64,000 nt of DNA. It comes from Neolewinella agarilytica. GTDB lineage: Bacteria; Bacteroidota; Bacteroidia; Chitinophagales; Saprospiraceae. Position numbers and translations under genes: made by a program. Under the pieces are notes generated by a model, which searched no databases, was not told where the DNA came from, and saw only the letters and a list, made by a program, of their open reading frames with translations. Of the stretch, positions 8,859 to 18,108 are shown one piece after another (the first letter of the stretch is position 1; every line of letters starts with the position of its first letter). The stretch spans positions 1-64,000 of the forward strand of contig NZ_FOFB01000015.1 of NCBI RefSeq assembly GCF_900110645.1, given 5' to 3'.

Positions 8859-10490
8859 TCAGGCAGAGGCACCAACGAGCGCATTACGCTTCTCCGCAAT
8901 GGCAGGAGACGTGAGGTACTCATCGTAATCCAACAGGCTATCAATCATTCCATTAGGCCCGATTTCAATAATGCGGTTAGTAGAAGTTTCCACCAATTTA
9001 TGGTCATGACTACTCATGATGAGGTTGCCTTTAAAATCCACCAGTGCGTTGTTCATCGCCGTGATCGATTCCAAATCAAGGTGGTTCGTAGGCTCGTCCA
9101 GCAACAGGAAGTTAGGTGAGTTAAGCATCATCTTACTCAACATACAGCGCACTTTTTCTCCTCCGGAGAGAACGCTGGAATCCTTATGAACCTCCTCTCC
9201 GGCAAAGAGCATCCGGCCCAAAAAGCCCCGGATAAACTGCTCATCTTTATTCTGAGAATACTGCCGGAGCCATTCCACCAGGTTTAAACCGTTGGCAGCC
9301 TGAAAGTACTCCGCATTCTCGTTGGGCAGGTGCTGGACCTTGATCGTCTGACCCCACTCGATTGTTCCCGTATCCGCTTCCGTTTCACCAGCCAGTATTT
9401 CGTAAAAGGCCGTCAGAGCCGTAGCTTCATCGGCCAGCAGGGTAATCTTATCACCACTGTTCATGGTGAAGGATACATCAGAGAAAAGGAGCGTTCCGTC
9501 GGGCGATTTTTTGCTCAGATTGGTAACTTTCAATATCTGATCCCCTGGCGGCCGTTCTGGCTGAAAAGCAATGAAGGGGTACTTTCTGGAGCTGGGCTTA
9601 ATGTCTTCAATATTGAGTTTTTCCAGTGCCTTCTTTCGGCTGGTAGCCTGCTTTGACTTCGAAGCATTCGCGCTGAATCGCTGGATAAACTCCAGCATTT
9701 CTGCCCGTTTCTGCTCCATCTTCTTGTTTTTATTTGCCTGCTGCTGCAGGGCAAGCTGGCTGGATTCATACCAGAAGGTATAGTTACCCGTGTAGATCGT
9801 AGCTTGCTGACGGTCAATATCCACGATGTGAGTACAGACCATGTCCAGAAAATAACGGTCGTGACTTACAATGATGATCGTGTTCGGGAAGCCCGCCAGG
9901 AAGTCCGCCAGCCAGTGGACGGTCTTTGCGTCCAGATCGTTCGTCGGCTCATCGAGCAGAAGCAGGTCGGGGTCACCGAACAGTGCCTGCGCCAGCAGAA
10001 CCTTTACCTTCTCGGGGCCACTCAATTCCTGCATCAGTTTGTAGTGCAGATCTTCCTTGATGCCCATATTGGAGAGTAGCTCTGCGGCGTCGGAGTCAGC
10101 CGTCCAGCCGCCCATTTCACCGTATTTGTTCTCCAGTTCAGCGGCGCGCATTCCGTCGGCATCCGTTGCCTCAGGGTTCATATAGATAGCGTTCTTCTCC
10201 TGCTCGATGGCATAGAGTTCTTCGTGGCCCATCTTTACGGTATCAAGTACCGTATGCTCTTCGAAGCCAAAGTGATTCTGACTAAGCACCGCCATACGGT
10301 TACCCGGTTCCAGGCTTACGTGGCCGCGGGTGGGGTCCAGGTCCCCGGAAACCACCTTAAGAAAAGTAGACTTTCCGGCGCCGTTGGCTCCGATTACACC
10401 ATAGCAGTTACCGTGGTTAAACTGCAGATTAACCTCATTGAAGAGGACGCGTTTACCAAACTGTACGGTAAGATCTGATACATTTAACAT
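8859..10490 (-). CDS. ABC-F ATPase, YbiT-like, with degenerate second Walker A
   Basis: ABC-F proteins have two fused ATPase domains, no membrane part, and act on the ribosome. The first domain has Walker A GANGAGKST at residues 34-42, a modified signature ELSGPEKVKV and Walker B LLLLDEPTNDLD. A linker with RFSANASKSKQATSRKK matches the YbiT group. In the second domain the Walker A position (about residue 355) reads LLADEATALTAFYE with no GxxGxGKS/T, while signature LSGGEKVRC and Walker B LLLDEPTNHLD are intact. The ATG at 10490 is chosen over the one at 10541 because a good promoter (10515-10546) would place the latter upstream of transcription. Confidence 0.93.
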   Translation of the reverse strand: MLNVSDLTVQFGKRVLFNEVNLQFNHGNCYGVIGANGAGKSTFLKVVSGDLDPTRGHVSLEPGNRMAVLSQNHFGFEEHTVLDTVKMGHEELYAIEQEKNAIYMNPEATDADGMRAAELENKYGEMGGWTADSDAAELLSNMGIKEDLHYKLMQELSGPEKVKVLLAQALFGDPDLLLLDEPTNDLDAKTVHWLADFLAGFPNTIIIVSHDRYFLDMVCTHIVDIDRQQATIYTGNYTFWYESSQLALQQQANKNKKMEQKRAEMLEFIQRFSANASKSKQATSRKKALEKLNIEDIKPSSRKYPFIAFQPERPPGDQILKVTNLSKKSPDGTLLFSDVSFTMNSGDKITLLADEATALTAFYEILAGETEADTGTIEWGQTIKVQHLPNENAEYFQAANGLNLVEWLRQYSQNKDEQFIRGFLGRMLFAGEEVHKDSSVLSGGEKVRCMLSKMMLNSPNFLLLDEPTNHLDLESITAMNNALVDFKGNLIMSSHDHKLVETSTNRIIEIGPNGMIDSLLDYDEYLTSPAIAEKRNALVGASA

Positions 10491-10514
10491 AGGACGAAGA
10501 GCTTTTTGGGGCCG

Positions 10515-10546
10515 CAAAATTACGGCTTTTAGTGGCGGCAATCAAA
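10515..10546 (-). promoter_or_regulatory. Predicted promoter of the ABC-F gene
   Basis: On the minus strand TTTG at 10546-10543 is followed after 20 bases by TAATTTTG at 10522-10515, a full match to TAnnTTTG. This puts transcription start about 18 bases before the ATG at 10490 and argues against the longer frame beginning at 10541. Confidence 0.6.
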
Positions 10547-10580
10547 TGGATATCGAATTAGCCGTTTCTTCAGAAGAGGT

Positions 10581-10680
10581 GGGCGCGGTCCGCAGGTGCA
10601 GAGGAAGGAACAAAAAAGCAAGGGGAAGGCGGCCTGCCCTCCCCTGCCCTTGATACATTCATTGCACCTGCGGCTGCGCC
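10581..10680. repeat. Inverted pair of the dispersed TGCACCTGCG motif
   Basis: A reverse copy (GGCGCGGTCCGCAGGTGCA, 10582-10600) and a forward copy (TTGCACCTGCGGCTGCGCC, 10662-10680) face each other across about 60 bases. The same arrangement recurs at 42980-43110. Confidence 0.7.
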
Positions 10681-10700
10681 ACAAGATTACTTTGGCTCGC

Positions 10701-10744
10701 AAAAAAAATCCCCCTGCGCCGGTAGCTGACCAGCGCAAGGGGAT
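10701..10744 (-). terminator. Intrinsic terminator of the SprB-repeat adhesin gene
   Basis: On the minus strand the arms ATCCCCTTGCGC and GCGCAGGGGGAT pair over 12 bp with one mismatch, and a run of seven further T follows directly. It lies 51 bases past the stop codon at 10795. Confidence 0.8.
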
Positions 10745-10794
10745 AATTTATTCATTACATTTTTCAGCAATGATTGACGTACCGTGTTCGGATT

Positions 10795-13700
10795 CTATTC
10801 CAGAATCACCCGGTGCGTTTCCGTTCTGTCACCTACCATCATACGCAGGAAGTAAACCCCTGCAGAAACATTGGTAGTCGGTAGATTGATAATTCCGGCC
10901 CCCGGACGCAGGTACTGGCGTGGGCCTACAGAATTACCCCGAACATCGTAAAGCTGAACGCTCGTTGGCAGGTCAACATCCGACTCTTCGGTCATTTCAA
11001 CGTGGATCATTCCTTCGCGGGCGGGGTTCGGGAAGATTCGGCCAAGGGAGGCAGAGGTTCCGGCAAGCTGCATCTCCACAACGTTGGAGAGCATGTCACC
11101 GTATTCTGCGTCCATCATCCGAACCCGGTAGAAGTTGCGGCCAGCGAGCGGGCTGATGTCCCCCTGACGGAAGATAGCCATATTGCCACTGGATACGAAG
11201 TCAGGCGTGGTCACTGTAGCAACGGGGCTGAAGTTCTGACCGTCCGTTGAACGTTCGAGCTCAAAAGCGTACTCCGTTCCATCAGCAGGAACCTGCCATT
11301 CGATCATCACGTCACGCAGTTGCAGGTTATTCACCGCACCGGAGGCGGTGAGGTTGCCGCCACAACGGGTTGGAGAGTTAAGCACAGAAACATTGAACAC
11401 CTGCGTGCTTACACAACCATTACGGGTAACGGTCAGCGTGGCCGAGAAGTTACCAAAGGTCTGCCAGGAGGTAGTCACCGTTGGCTGCGTACTGGAAGTT
11501 ACGGTTGCAGAACCAGAGAAGGTCCAGCTGAAACGAGCGCCGGCACCGGGGTTAACGGCCTGGAAAATCGCGTCTTCCCCCACACAGATGGAACTCGGTC
11601 CGCTAACGTCAGCTACTGCGTCATTGCCTACTTCCACCGTCAGCACGTTACCCTCGATGTAAGGGCAATTGTTGCGGCGTACACAACGCACGAAGTAGGT
11701 CGTCTCGTAAATCGGACCGGGAGCGAAGTTAGGCGAGTTACTGTTTGGCACTGCCTGCCAGTAAGAAATATCCTGGCCAGCATCTTCCGTATTGTACATC
11801 CAGAGGTACTCAATCTGGCCAACACCACCCGAAGCCGGGGCGATTTCGGTGAATGGCTGCGGTACGTTACCCGGACCACAAAGTGTCTGGCTTTGAGCGA
11901 TGGTTCCCGGGTTGCTTACGTTCTGACGACATGGGTTAATGAAACCGGCGTCGATGGTAAGGTTCTCCTCGTCAGGGCCAACGGTGTAGAAGCCCGTCAT
12001 CAGCATGGCGGGGTCCATGTCACTGTCCAGTTCGTCATTAACACCAGCGTTTGGCGTAGTTGGGACGAAATCTTCGGGCTGCTCGAAGGTGATCTTGTAC
12101 GTGCCCGGAGGAACGAAGAAACAGTAGAAGCCGTTTTCATCGGTCGTGGTCATGTCCATATACGTGCCGTCCTGGCTCGTTACGGTAACCTTTACGCCAG
12201 GAATACCCGGCTCGCCGGCATCCTGAACGCCATTACCGTTGATGTCTTCGAAGACGAAGTTACCCAGCTTAGCATCACACTCATCAACGATTACCACAAT
12301 ACGTTCTGCTTCCACAACACATTCGTCGGGATCAGATGGCGTAAACTGTGCGGTAATCACGTTCGGGCCAACGGGCAGTGCCATTGGGTCAATTTCAGTA
12401 GCCGCAACACCTCCAATGGTGAAGCTTACATTTCCAGCCAGGGGCTGGTTGTTAAGCAAACCAAAGCCGTTGAGGTCGAAGGTTGGATCAAAACGACAGA
12501 GGCTATCCGGTGGCGTTTCCACGTAGCGGACTACGGGGTAGAAACACTGATTTCTCAGCGTTAACTCGTAAACACCATTACTAAGTGTTACGCTGTACGG
12601 CAGGCTATCCACCAGGAAGAGATCAAGACGGTAGATCGCCAATTCGTCAAAGTTTTCGAAGAGACCAACCTGCGGAAGTACGGTTCCAATAGCAATTGGA
12701 GTCGGAGCAGCCGGAGGTGCAGCACTGGTTGTGCTGAACATATTTTCTGCGGCAATGATTGTCCATGTCTGACCGGGGTTTGCAACGATCTCTACTACTT
12801 CTGAGAACTGACCATTAAGCTCATCCGTAGCGTTGTTAAGACAGTTACAGGGGTCGGTAATTTCACCGTTAGGCTCCGCAAAGAAACCGGCATCAACGGT
12901 CATATTGAACTCTCCGGGCTCCAGGTTATAAACCTGTGTCATACCGTTCATTGATGGGTCAGCATCATTGTCCGTAGCATCGTTTCCAGAATTAAAGATG
13001 GTACGGATACCACCGGGTGCTTCGGGGAACAAGATGGAATAGTCTCCGGGAATGAGTCCCATAAAGGAGTAAAAGCCATTTTCATCCGTCCGGGTAGAAT
13101 CGATGATTACACCAGCAGCATTTTTCAGGTAGACGGGATAGTCAGAAATACCGGGTTCTCCTGGATCTTGCTGACCATTGACGTTCCAATCTTCCCATAC
13201 GTAATCTCCGATACCGGAGAATGCCTGCAGTGTTCCGGTACATTCGGTAGTACAACCATTAGCATCCGTAATGGTAACGGAGTAAGTTCCAGCGGCCAGG
13301 TTGCTGATCGTAGGCGTTGTAGCGTTATTACTCCAAACGTAAGAGTAAGGAGCTGTACCACCATCGATGTCCACGGAAAGCTGACCATCGTTACCACTGG
13401 TGGCAGGCTGATCGATAACTACGTTACAGGAGAGCTGAGGTAGCTCGCTGAGCGAGATACCGGTCGTAACCTCCGAACATCCGTTTGCATCCGTGACGGT
13501 TACCATATATAGTCCGGCAGGTACATTAGTGATTTCAGGGGTTACAGCACCATTACTCCATTGGTAAGTGTAAGGAGGTGTGCCACCAGAAGGCAGAACG
13601 GTAATAGAGCCGGTAGCCGTACCACCACAGGTGATGGTTGGGGCCGTAATCGCCAAGTTGACGTCGCCGGGCTGATCCACCGTGAAAGAGCCTGACTGCA

Positions 13701-16700
13701 TACAGCCGTTGGCATCCGTTACCGCAACCGTGTAGGTTCCAGCGGCCAGGCCGCTGATGTCCTGAGTAGTTGCACCGTTACTCCAACGGTAGGCATATGG
13801 AGCCGTTCCTCCGCTAACGGAGATATCTACTGAACCAGTAGCTTCATTGTTACAGGCAGCAGCGTTAGCCGTACCACTTACGGTGATCGTAGAACCTGCT
13901 CCAACGGTGAAAGACCGGGTTGTGGCACAACGGTTAGAATCCGTAATGGTGACGGTGTAGTCACCCGCTACCAAATCGCTAATGTCTTGCGTAGTTGCAC
14001 CGTTACTCCAGAGGTAAGAGTAAGGGGATACACCGCCTGAGACTGAAAGGTTGATGGCGCCGGTAGCGTCACCCTCACAGGCAACATCCGTTACTTGCGC
14101 AGAAGCGGCAATAGCGGATGGTTGACCAACGGTAAAGCTGCGGTTAGCCGTACAGCCGTTCGCGTCGGTTACCGTAAGAGTGTAAGTTCCTGCGGAGAGG
14201 TTACCGATGTCTTCAGTAGCAGCACCGTTACTCCAGGCGAAAGAATAAGGTTGTGTTCCACCAGATACGGAGGCGTCAATACTTCCATCGCTATCACCAT
14301 TACAGCTTACATCTTCAACGGTAGCCGTGATGCCAATGGCTGTAGGCTGTCCGATGGTGTAGGTAGTGATGTCTTCACATTCGTTAGCATCCGTAACGGT
14401 CACCCGGTAAGTACCCGCAGACAGGCCGGAAATATCTTCCGTTGTCTGGCCATTGCTCCAGCCATAGCTGTAAGGAGCAGAACCTCCAGACACGGTTAAG
14501 TTGATGCTTCCATCATTTCCGTTAAAGCAGTTAGCATCTGTTGGGATACCTGAGACTACAATGTCAGTTGGTTCGTCAACGACAAGGGAGCCACCGGCGA
14601 AACAACCGTTCGCATCCGTGATAGAAACCATGTAAGTACCAGCGGTAAGGCCGCTGATGTCCTGGGTGGTTCGGCCGTTACTCCAGACGTAAGTGTAGGG
14701 AGCAGTTCCTCCACTAACAGAAATATCGATACTTCCGGAAGCATCATCATTACAGGCAGAGGGTGTTGCCGTACCGGTTACAACAATGTCAGGGCGCTGA
14801 GTAACCGTAAAGGAGCGCTCAACACTACAGTTGTTTGCATCCGTAACGGTAACGCTGTAGTCGCCAGCAGCCAGGCCACTGATGTCCTGCGTTACCGGGC
14901 CATTACTCCAGGCGTAGGTGTAAGGAGTTGTTCCTCCTGAAACCGTAAGGTCAATCGAGCCGGTAGACTCCTCAAAACAGGCAGCCTCTTCCACCCGGGC
15001 CGTAGCGTTGATGGCCGCCGGTGCGCCAACGGTAAAGCTGCGCATTGCAGTACATCCGTTAGCATCCGTTACCGTAAGCGTATAGGTACCTGCGGAAAGA
15101 TTAGTAACATCTTCAGTTACAGCACCATTGCTCCAGGCATAAGAATAGGCTGGCGTGCCACCTGAAACCGAAGCATTAATGCTACCATCTGATCCACCAT
15201 TACAGTTGACATCATCAGTCACCGCCGTGAGGGCAATAGCTGTTGGTTGTTGAATCGTGAATGAAGCCGTTTGCTCACATCCGTTAGCATCGGTAACGGC
15301 TACCGTGTAAGTGCCGGCGGTAAGACCGGAAATATCCTGAGTAGTCCGTCCATTACTCCAGCGGTAGCTGTATGGGGCAGTACCACCTGATGCCGTCAGG
15401 TTAATGCTTCCATCATTTCCATTAAAACAGTTGACATTGGTTTCCTGTCCGGTGACCAAAATCAATGCAGGCTCATCGACATTGTAAGTACCCGTTGCGG
15501 TACATTCATTAGCATCCGTAACGGTAACAGTGTAAGTGCCTGAGGTAAGATCAGTAATAACTCTGCTGGTTTGTCCGGTATTCCACTGGTAGGAGAATGG
15601 GGCGTTACCACCATCTACGCTAAGGGCGATCCGGCCGTTTTCATCACCATTACAATCCACATCGGTAACGATGGGGGTAATGATAATTCCGGCAGGTTCA
15701 CGAACGGTACCTGAAGTAACGTCGGTACATCCGTTGGCATCCGTTACGGTAACAGTATAGGTGCCGGCGGCAAGGCCGTTAAGATCCTGGCTGGTAGCAC
15801 CGTTACTCCACTGGTAGGTATATCCGGGAGTTCCTCCGCTAACAGAGAGGTCCAGTGCACCGTCATTGTCGCCATTACAGCTAATGTCCGTTGCCTGGAT
15901 AGAAAGCTGCAGGTCATTCGGTTCCACGATTGTAACCTGGCCCGTTACCTTACAATTATTTGCTTCCGTAATGGTAACACGGTAAGTGCCCGCAGTAAGA
16001 CCGCTGATGGTAGCCGTAGTCATTCCATTGCTCCAGTCGTACTCATAAGGGGCATCTCCTCCTGACACAGTAGCCGTAGCGGTACCGTCGCTGCCATCAT
16101 TACAGCTTACAGGAGTGCTGCTCAGTGATACGTTCAGGTCAATAACACGGATAGTAGCAGTTGCCGTTCCCGTACATCCGTTAGCATCTGTAGCCGTAAC
16201 GGTGTAAGTACCAGTTCCAACATTACTAATGGTTGGTCCGTTGCCACCATTGCTCCAGGCATAGGTATACTGGCTAACCGGGCCAGATACTGGCGCTGCG
16301 GTTAGTGTTCCGGTAGAAGTTGCTCCACAAAGAAGATCATCTCCGGTAATGGCAACGCTAACATCGCTGGACTCTGTGATGACGTAAGAGCGAACCATTT
16401 CACACTCGTTGGCATCCGTTACCGTTACCCGGTAAGTACCTGAAGAGAGTGGACCGATTCCTTGACCGGTAAATCCACCCGGGCTCCAGTTATAAGAGTA
16501 AGGAGGTGTACCACCGGTAGGATTAATGCGAATGAAAGCATCAGACTCACCGGGGCAGACAGAATTATCGCCAAAGATGTTGCCCGTGATTTCGGTAGGC
16601 TCACTAACCGTAGTAGCTGCGGTAGCAGTACATCCTCGTGCGTCCGTTAAGGTAACGCGGTAAACGCCGGGGGAAAGGCCAGAGATCGTCTGACCAACAC

Positions 16701-17337
16701 CTCCATTAGACCAGGCGTAGCTGTAGGGGGCAGTGCCACCGGCCGGATTGGCAGTAATTGCTCCGTCATCATCGCCGAAACATTGAGCGTCAACGCCGAC
16801 AACAGTTACTGATGGAGGGTTTTCTTCAATCGTAGTACAAGCCACATAACCACATAAATTCGCGTCAACGACCGTCACACAGTAGTCTCCGGCAGGAACA
16901 GAAACCCCACGGGTATCAGCTCCGGTAGACCAGTTATAGCGGTAAGGAGTAACACCTCCCTGCGGCTCTGCCGCAATAGTAAAAGGCCCCTCACATTCGG
17001 TGGGGTCCGTAATCGTAGCCGTCACGCGGCTAGGCTCCGAAAGGGTTACGGAGGCTGTTCCAGAAATATTATTTGCGTCAGTTACGGTCACTCCATACGT
17101 CCCCGCATTGAGGTTAGTGATCGCGGCGGTAGATCCTCCGTTACTCCAGGCATAAGAGAAAGGCGCCGTACCGTTCGAAACGGTTGCTGTCGCAGTTCCC
17201 GAAGAGAGCCCAAAACAAAGGATATCTTCTCCTTCTACACTTACGTTTAATTGCGCAAAAAGAGCAGAAGTTAAGAATAGAAAAAGAACCGTCAGCCCTC
17301 CATGAAGAGGTCTGGAAAAGAGTAGAAGTTTCGGCAT
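10795..17337 (-). CDS. Giant SprB-repeat adhesin with T9SS sorting domain
   Basis: The 2180-residue secreted protein starts at the ATG at 17337 (MPKLLLFSRP..., signal peptide ending LFAQ). The longer frame to 17433 overlaps the predicted promoter. Residues about 30-1370 hold 18 SprB-type repeats of about 75 residues, each with a GG-x-PY-x-Y-x-WSNG segment and ending AGTYTVTVTDANGC. Two SdrD/Cna-B-like collagen-adhesin modules follow, near 1375-1450 (GDYVWEDWNVNGQQDPGEPG) and 1692-1790 (GNFVFEDINGNGVQDAGEPG). A PKD-like module is near 1910-1990. The last 85 residues are a T9SS type A domain (GRIFPNPAREG ... GVYFLRM). SprB repeats occur in gliding and surface adhesins of Bacteroidota, and a surface role is inferred. 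Confidence 0.95.
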   Translation of the reverse strand: MPKLLLFSRPLHGGLTVLFLFLTSALFAQLNVSVEGEDILCFGLSSGTATATVSNGTAPFSYAWSNGGSTAAITNLNAGTYGVTVTDANNISGTASVTLSEPSRVTATITDPTECEGPFTIAAEPQGGVTPYRYNWSTGADTRGVSVPAGDYCVTVVDANLCGYVACTTIEENPPSVTVVGVDAQCFGDDDGAITANPAGGTAPYSYAWSNGGVGQTISGLSPGVYRVTLTDARGCTATAATTVSEPTEITGNIFGDNSVCPGESDAFIRINPTGGTPPYSYNWSPGGFTGQGIGPLSSGTYRVTVTDANECEMVRSYVITESSDVSVAITGDDLLCGATSTGTLTAAPVSGPVSQYTYAWSNGGNGPTISNVGTGTYTVTATDANGCTGTATATIRVIDLNVSLSSTPVSCNDGSDGTATATVSGGDAPYEYDWSNGMTTATISGLTAGTYRVTITEANNCKVTGQVTIVEPNDLQLSIQATDISCNGDNDGALDLSVSGGTPGYTYQWSNGATSQDLNGLAAGTYTVTVTDANGCTDVTSGTVREPAGIIITPIVTDVDCNGDENGRIALSVDGGNAPFSYQWNTGQTSRVITDLTSGTYTVTVTDANECTATGTYNVDEPALILVTGQETNVNCFNGNDGSINLTASGGTAPYSYRWSNGRTTQDISGLTAGTYTVAVTDANGCEQTASFTIQQPTAIALTAVTDDVNCNGGSDGSINASVSGGTPAYSYAWSNGAVTEDVTNLSAGTYTLTVTDANGCTAMRSFTVGAPAAINATARVEEAACFEESTGSIDLTVSGGTTPYTYAWSNGPVTQDISGLAAGDYSVTVTDANNCSVERSFTVTQRPDIVVTGTATPSACNDDASGSIDISVSGGTAPYTYVWSNGRTTQDISGLTAGTYMVSITDANGCFAGGSLVVDEPTDIVVSGIPTDANCFNGNDGSINLTVSGGSAPYSYGWSNGQTTEDISGLSAGTYRVTVTDANECEDITTYTIGQPTAIGITATVEDVSCNGDSDGSIDASVSGGTQPYSFAWSNGAATEDIGNLSAGTYTLTVTDANGCTANRSFTVGQPSAIAASAQVTDVACEGDATGAINLSVSGGVSPYSYLWSNGATTQDISDLVAGDYTVTITDSNRCATTRSFTVGAGSTITVSGTANAAACNNEATGSVDISVSGGTAPYAYRWSNGATTQDISGLAAGTYTVAVTDANGCMQSGSFTVDQPGDVNLAITAPTITCGGTATGSITVLPSGGTPPYTYQWSNGAVTPEITNVPAGLYMVTVTDANGCSEVTTGISLSELPQLSCNVVIDQPATSGNDGQLSVDIDGGTAPYSYVWSNNATTPTISNLAAGTYSVTITDANGCTTECTGTLQAFSGIGDYVWEDWNVNGQQDPGEPGISDYPVYLKNAAGVIIDSTRTDENGFYSFMGLIPGDYSILFPEAPGGIRTIFNSGNDATDNDADPSMNGMTQVYNLEPGEFNMTVDAGFFAEPNGEITDPCNCLNNATDELNGQFSEVVEIVANPGQTWTIIAAENMFSTTSAAPPAAPTPIAIGTVLPQVGLFENFDELAIYRLDLFLVDSLPYSVTLSNGVYELTLRNQCFYPVVRYVETPPDSLCRFDPTFDLNGFGLLNNQPLAGNVSFTIGGVAATEIDPMALPVGPNVITAQFTPSDPDECVVEAERIVVIVDECDAKLGNFVFEDINGNGVQDAGEPGIPGVKVTVTSQDGTYMDMTTTDENGFYCFFVPPGTYKITFEQPEDFVPTTPNAGVNDELDSDMDPAMLMTGFYTVGPDEENLTIDAGFINPCRQNVSNPGTIAQSQTLCGPGNVPQPFTEIAPASGGVGQIEYLWMYNTEDAGQDISYWQAVPNSNSPNFAPGPIYETTYFVRCVRRNNCPYIEGNVLTVEVGNDAVADVSGPSSICVGEDAIFQAVNPGAGARFSWTFSGSATVTSSTQPTVTTSWQTFGNFSATLTVTRNGCVSTQVFNVSVLNSPTRCGGNLTASGAVNNLQLRDVMIEWQVPADGTEYAFELERSTDGQNFSPVATVTTPDFVSSGNMAIFRQGDISPLAGRNFYRVRMMDAEYGDMLSNVVEMQLAGTSASLGRIFPNPAREGMIHVEMTEESDVDLPTSVQLYDVRGNSVGPRQYLRPGAGIINLPTTNVSAGVYFLRMMVGDRTETHRVILE
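13670..15470 (-). repeat. Two 900-bp super-repeats, each of four SprB units
   Basis: Inside the adhesin gene, SprB repeats 9-12 and 13-16 correspond one to one. For example NCFNGNDGSINL occurs in repeats 9 and 13, ending at matching DNA positions 15411 and 14511, exactly 900 bp apart. The block therefore seems to have been duplicated as a 300-residue unit, on top of the basic 225-bp repeat. Confidence 0.75.
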
Positions 17338-17430
17338 AATGGAATTATGATTGATAAGCTGATGGGATGTAAAAACCTCCTGGGAAAGAGGCTGTCTTAA
17401 ATTCGGTTCAACCACCATCAAAGATGTGGC

Positions 17431-17463
17431 CAAAAATAAAGCACGACCGTTAACCGGATCAAA
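17431..17463 (-). promoter_or_regulatory. Predicted promoter of the SprB-repeat adhesin
   Basis: On the minus strand TTTG at 17463-17460 is followed after 21 bases by TATTTTTG at 17438-17431, an exact TAnnTTTG match. The 5' leader would be about 85 bases. Confidence 0.6.
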
Positions 17464-17621
17464 CCTACCGGTCTTACGGAAATCTTGTTTCTTCAGTAAA
17501 TACTCCCTAAGCTCTTAAATCGTGTTGTTCTCTGGTTTCTAACCAAGCACAAGGTAACAATTCAGACACCGTTTACACAAATCCAAAATTTCACCCTGTG
17601 TTCACTAGGACGCAAAAAAAG

Positions 17622-17663
17622 AAATGGGTCACACCAGGCAGCTTAGCCCGGTATGACCCATTT
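17622..17663. terminator. Terminator-like hairpin
   Basis: Arms AAATGGGTCACACC and GGTATGACCCATTT pair over 14 bp with one G-T wobble and a 14-base loop. It lies in the gap after the di-heme enzyme gene. Confidence 0.45.
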
Positions 17664-17754
17664 GACAAATCGTAATCTCATGAAAATATTGCAAAAAGTG
17701 GGCCGAAGCCCCGTAATCTTTGATTGGTGGTCAAAACGAGGGGAGAAAACTATG

Positions 17755-17797
17755 GGTAGTAAGTCAGCCATTCTTAAATCCTGGCTGACTTACTACC
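17755..17797. terminator. Strong perfect hairpin, probable terminator
   Basis: Arms GGTAGTAAGTCAGCCA and TGGCTGACTTACTACC are perfectly complementary over 16 bp around an 11-base loop. On the minus strand it is followed by TAGTTTTC. It could end the MbnP/MbnH-like operon, though it is about 300 bases past the last stop. Confidence 0.5.
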
Positions 17798-18108
17798 TAA
17801 GGTAAAATCTCTGTGTGTATTTCCAAAGTATCGATGCGTTCATCGATCTCTGCTTTCGTTTGACAATACAATTATCGGGCATCATTAGGCCCAGAGAAAA
17901 GACACATTAATCAATTTGTGACAAAAAATATTTAAAATAAGATCATAAAAACATGATTACCAGCCATTTACAATCACAAAAAGTGAAACACAATAACTCT
18001 ATCGCAAAAAAAATCTGCTCCAATTCCTTCATTTTTTTTGCATTTTTTCTTCCCCGCGCTCTTGATTTTGCACTTTTTGCAAAAAAATAATGCCCTGCCC
18101 GCCTTTTT

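Larger units (their letters stand above)
17338..18108. other. Long AT-rich intergenic region with two hairpins
   Basis: These 771 bases between two minus-strand genes hold the adhesin promoter near 17450, two strong hairpins at 17622-17663 and 17755-17797, and an A/T-rich tract with T and A runs (17880-18100). No convincing coding frame is present; the only longer open frame (18038 onward) is a low-complexity shadow of the downstream gene. Confidence 0.6.

Noticed and set aside
10491-10541. Longer start of the ABC-F gene
   Set aside because: The extra 17 codons overlap the predicted promoter, and YbiT homologues start at the MLNVSDLTVQFG position.
11320-12564. A 414-codon plus-strand frame opposite the SprB adhesin gene
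   Set aside because: It lies wholly antisense to a gene with clear domains and a promoter, and its translation has no recognisable features. Long open frames opposite biased repeat codons are expected.
13200-17250. Regularly spaced direct repeats that could be mistaken for a CRISPR array
   Set aside because: The period is about 225 bp and each unit codes for an SprB repeat; there are no unique spacers or palindromic 28-37 bp repeats.
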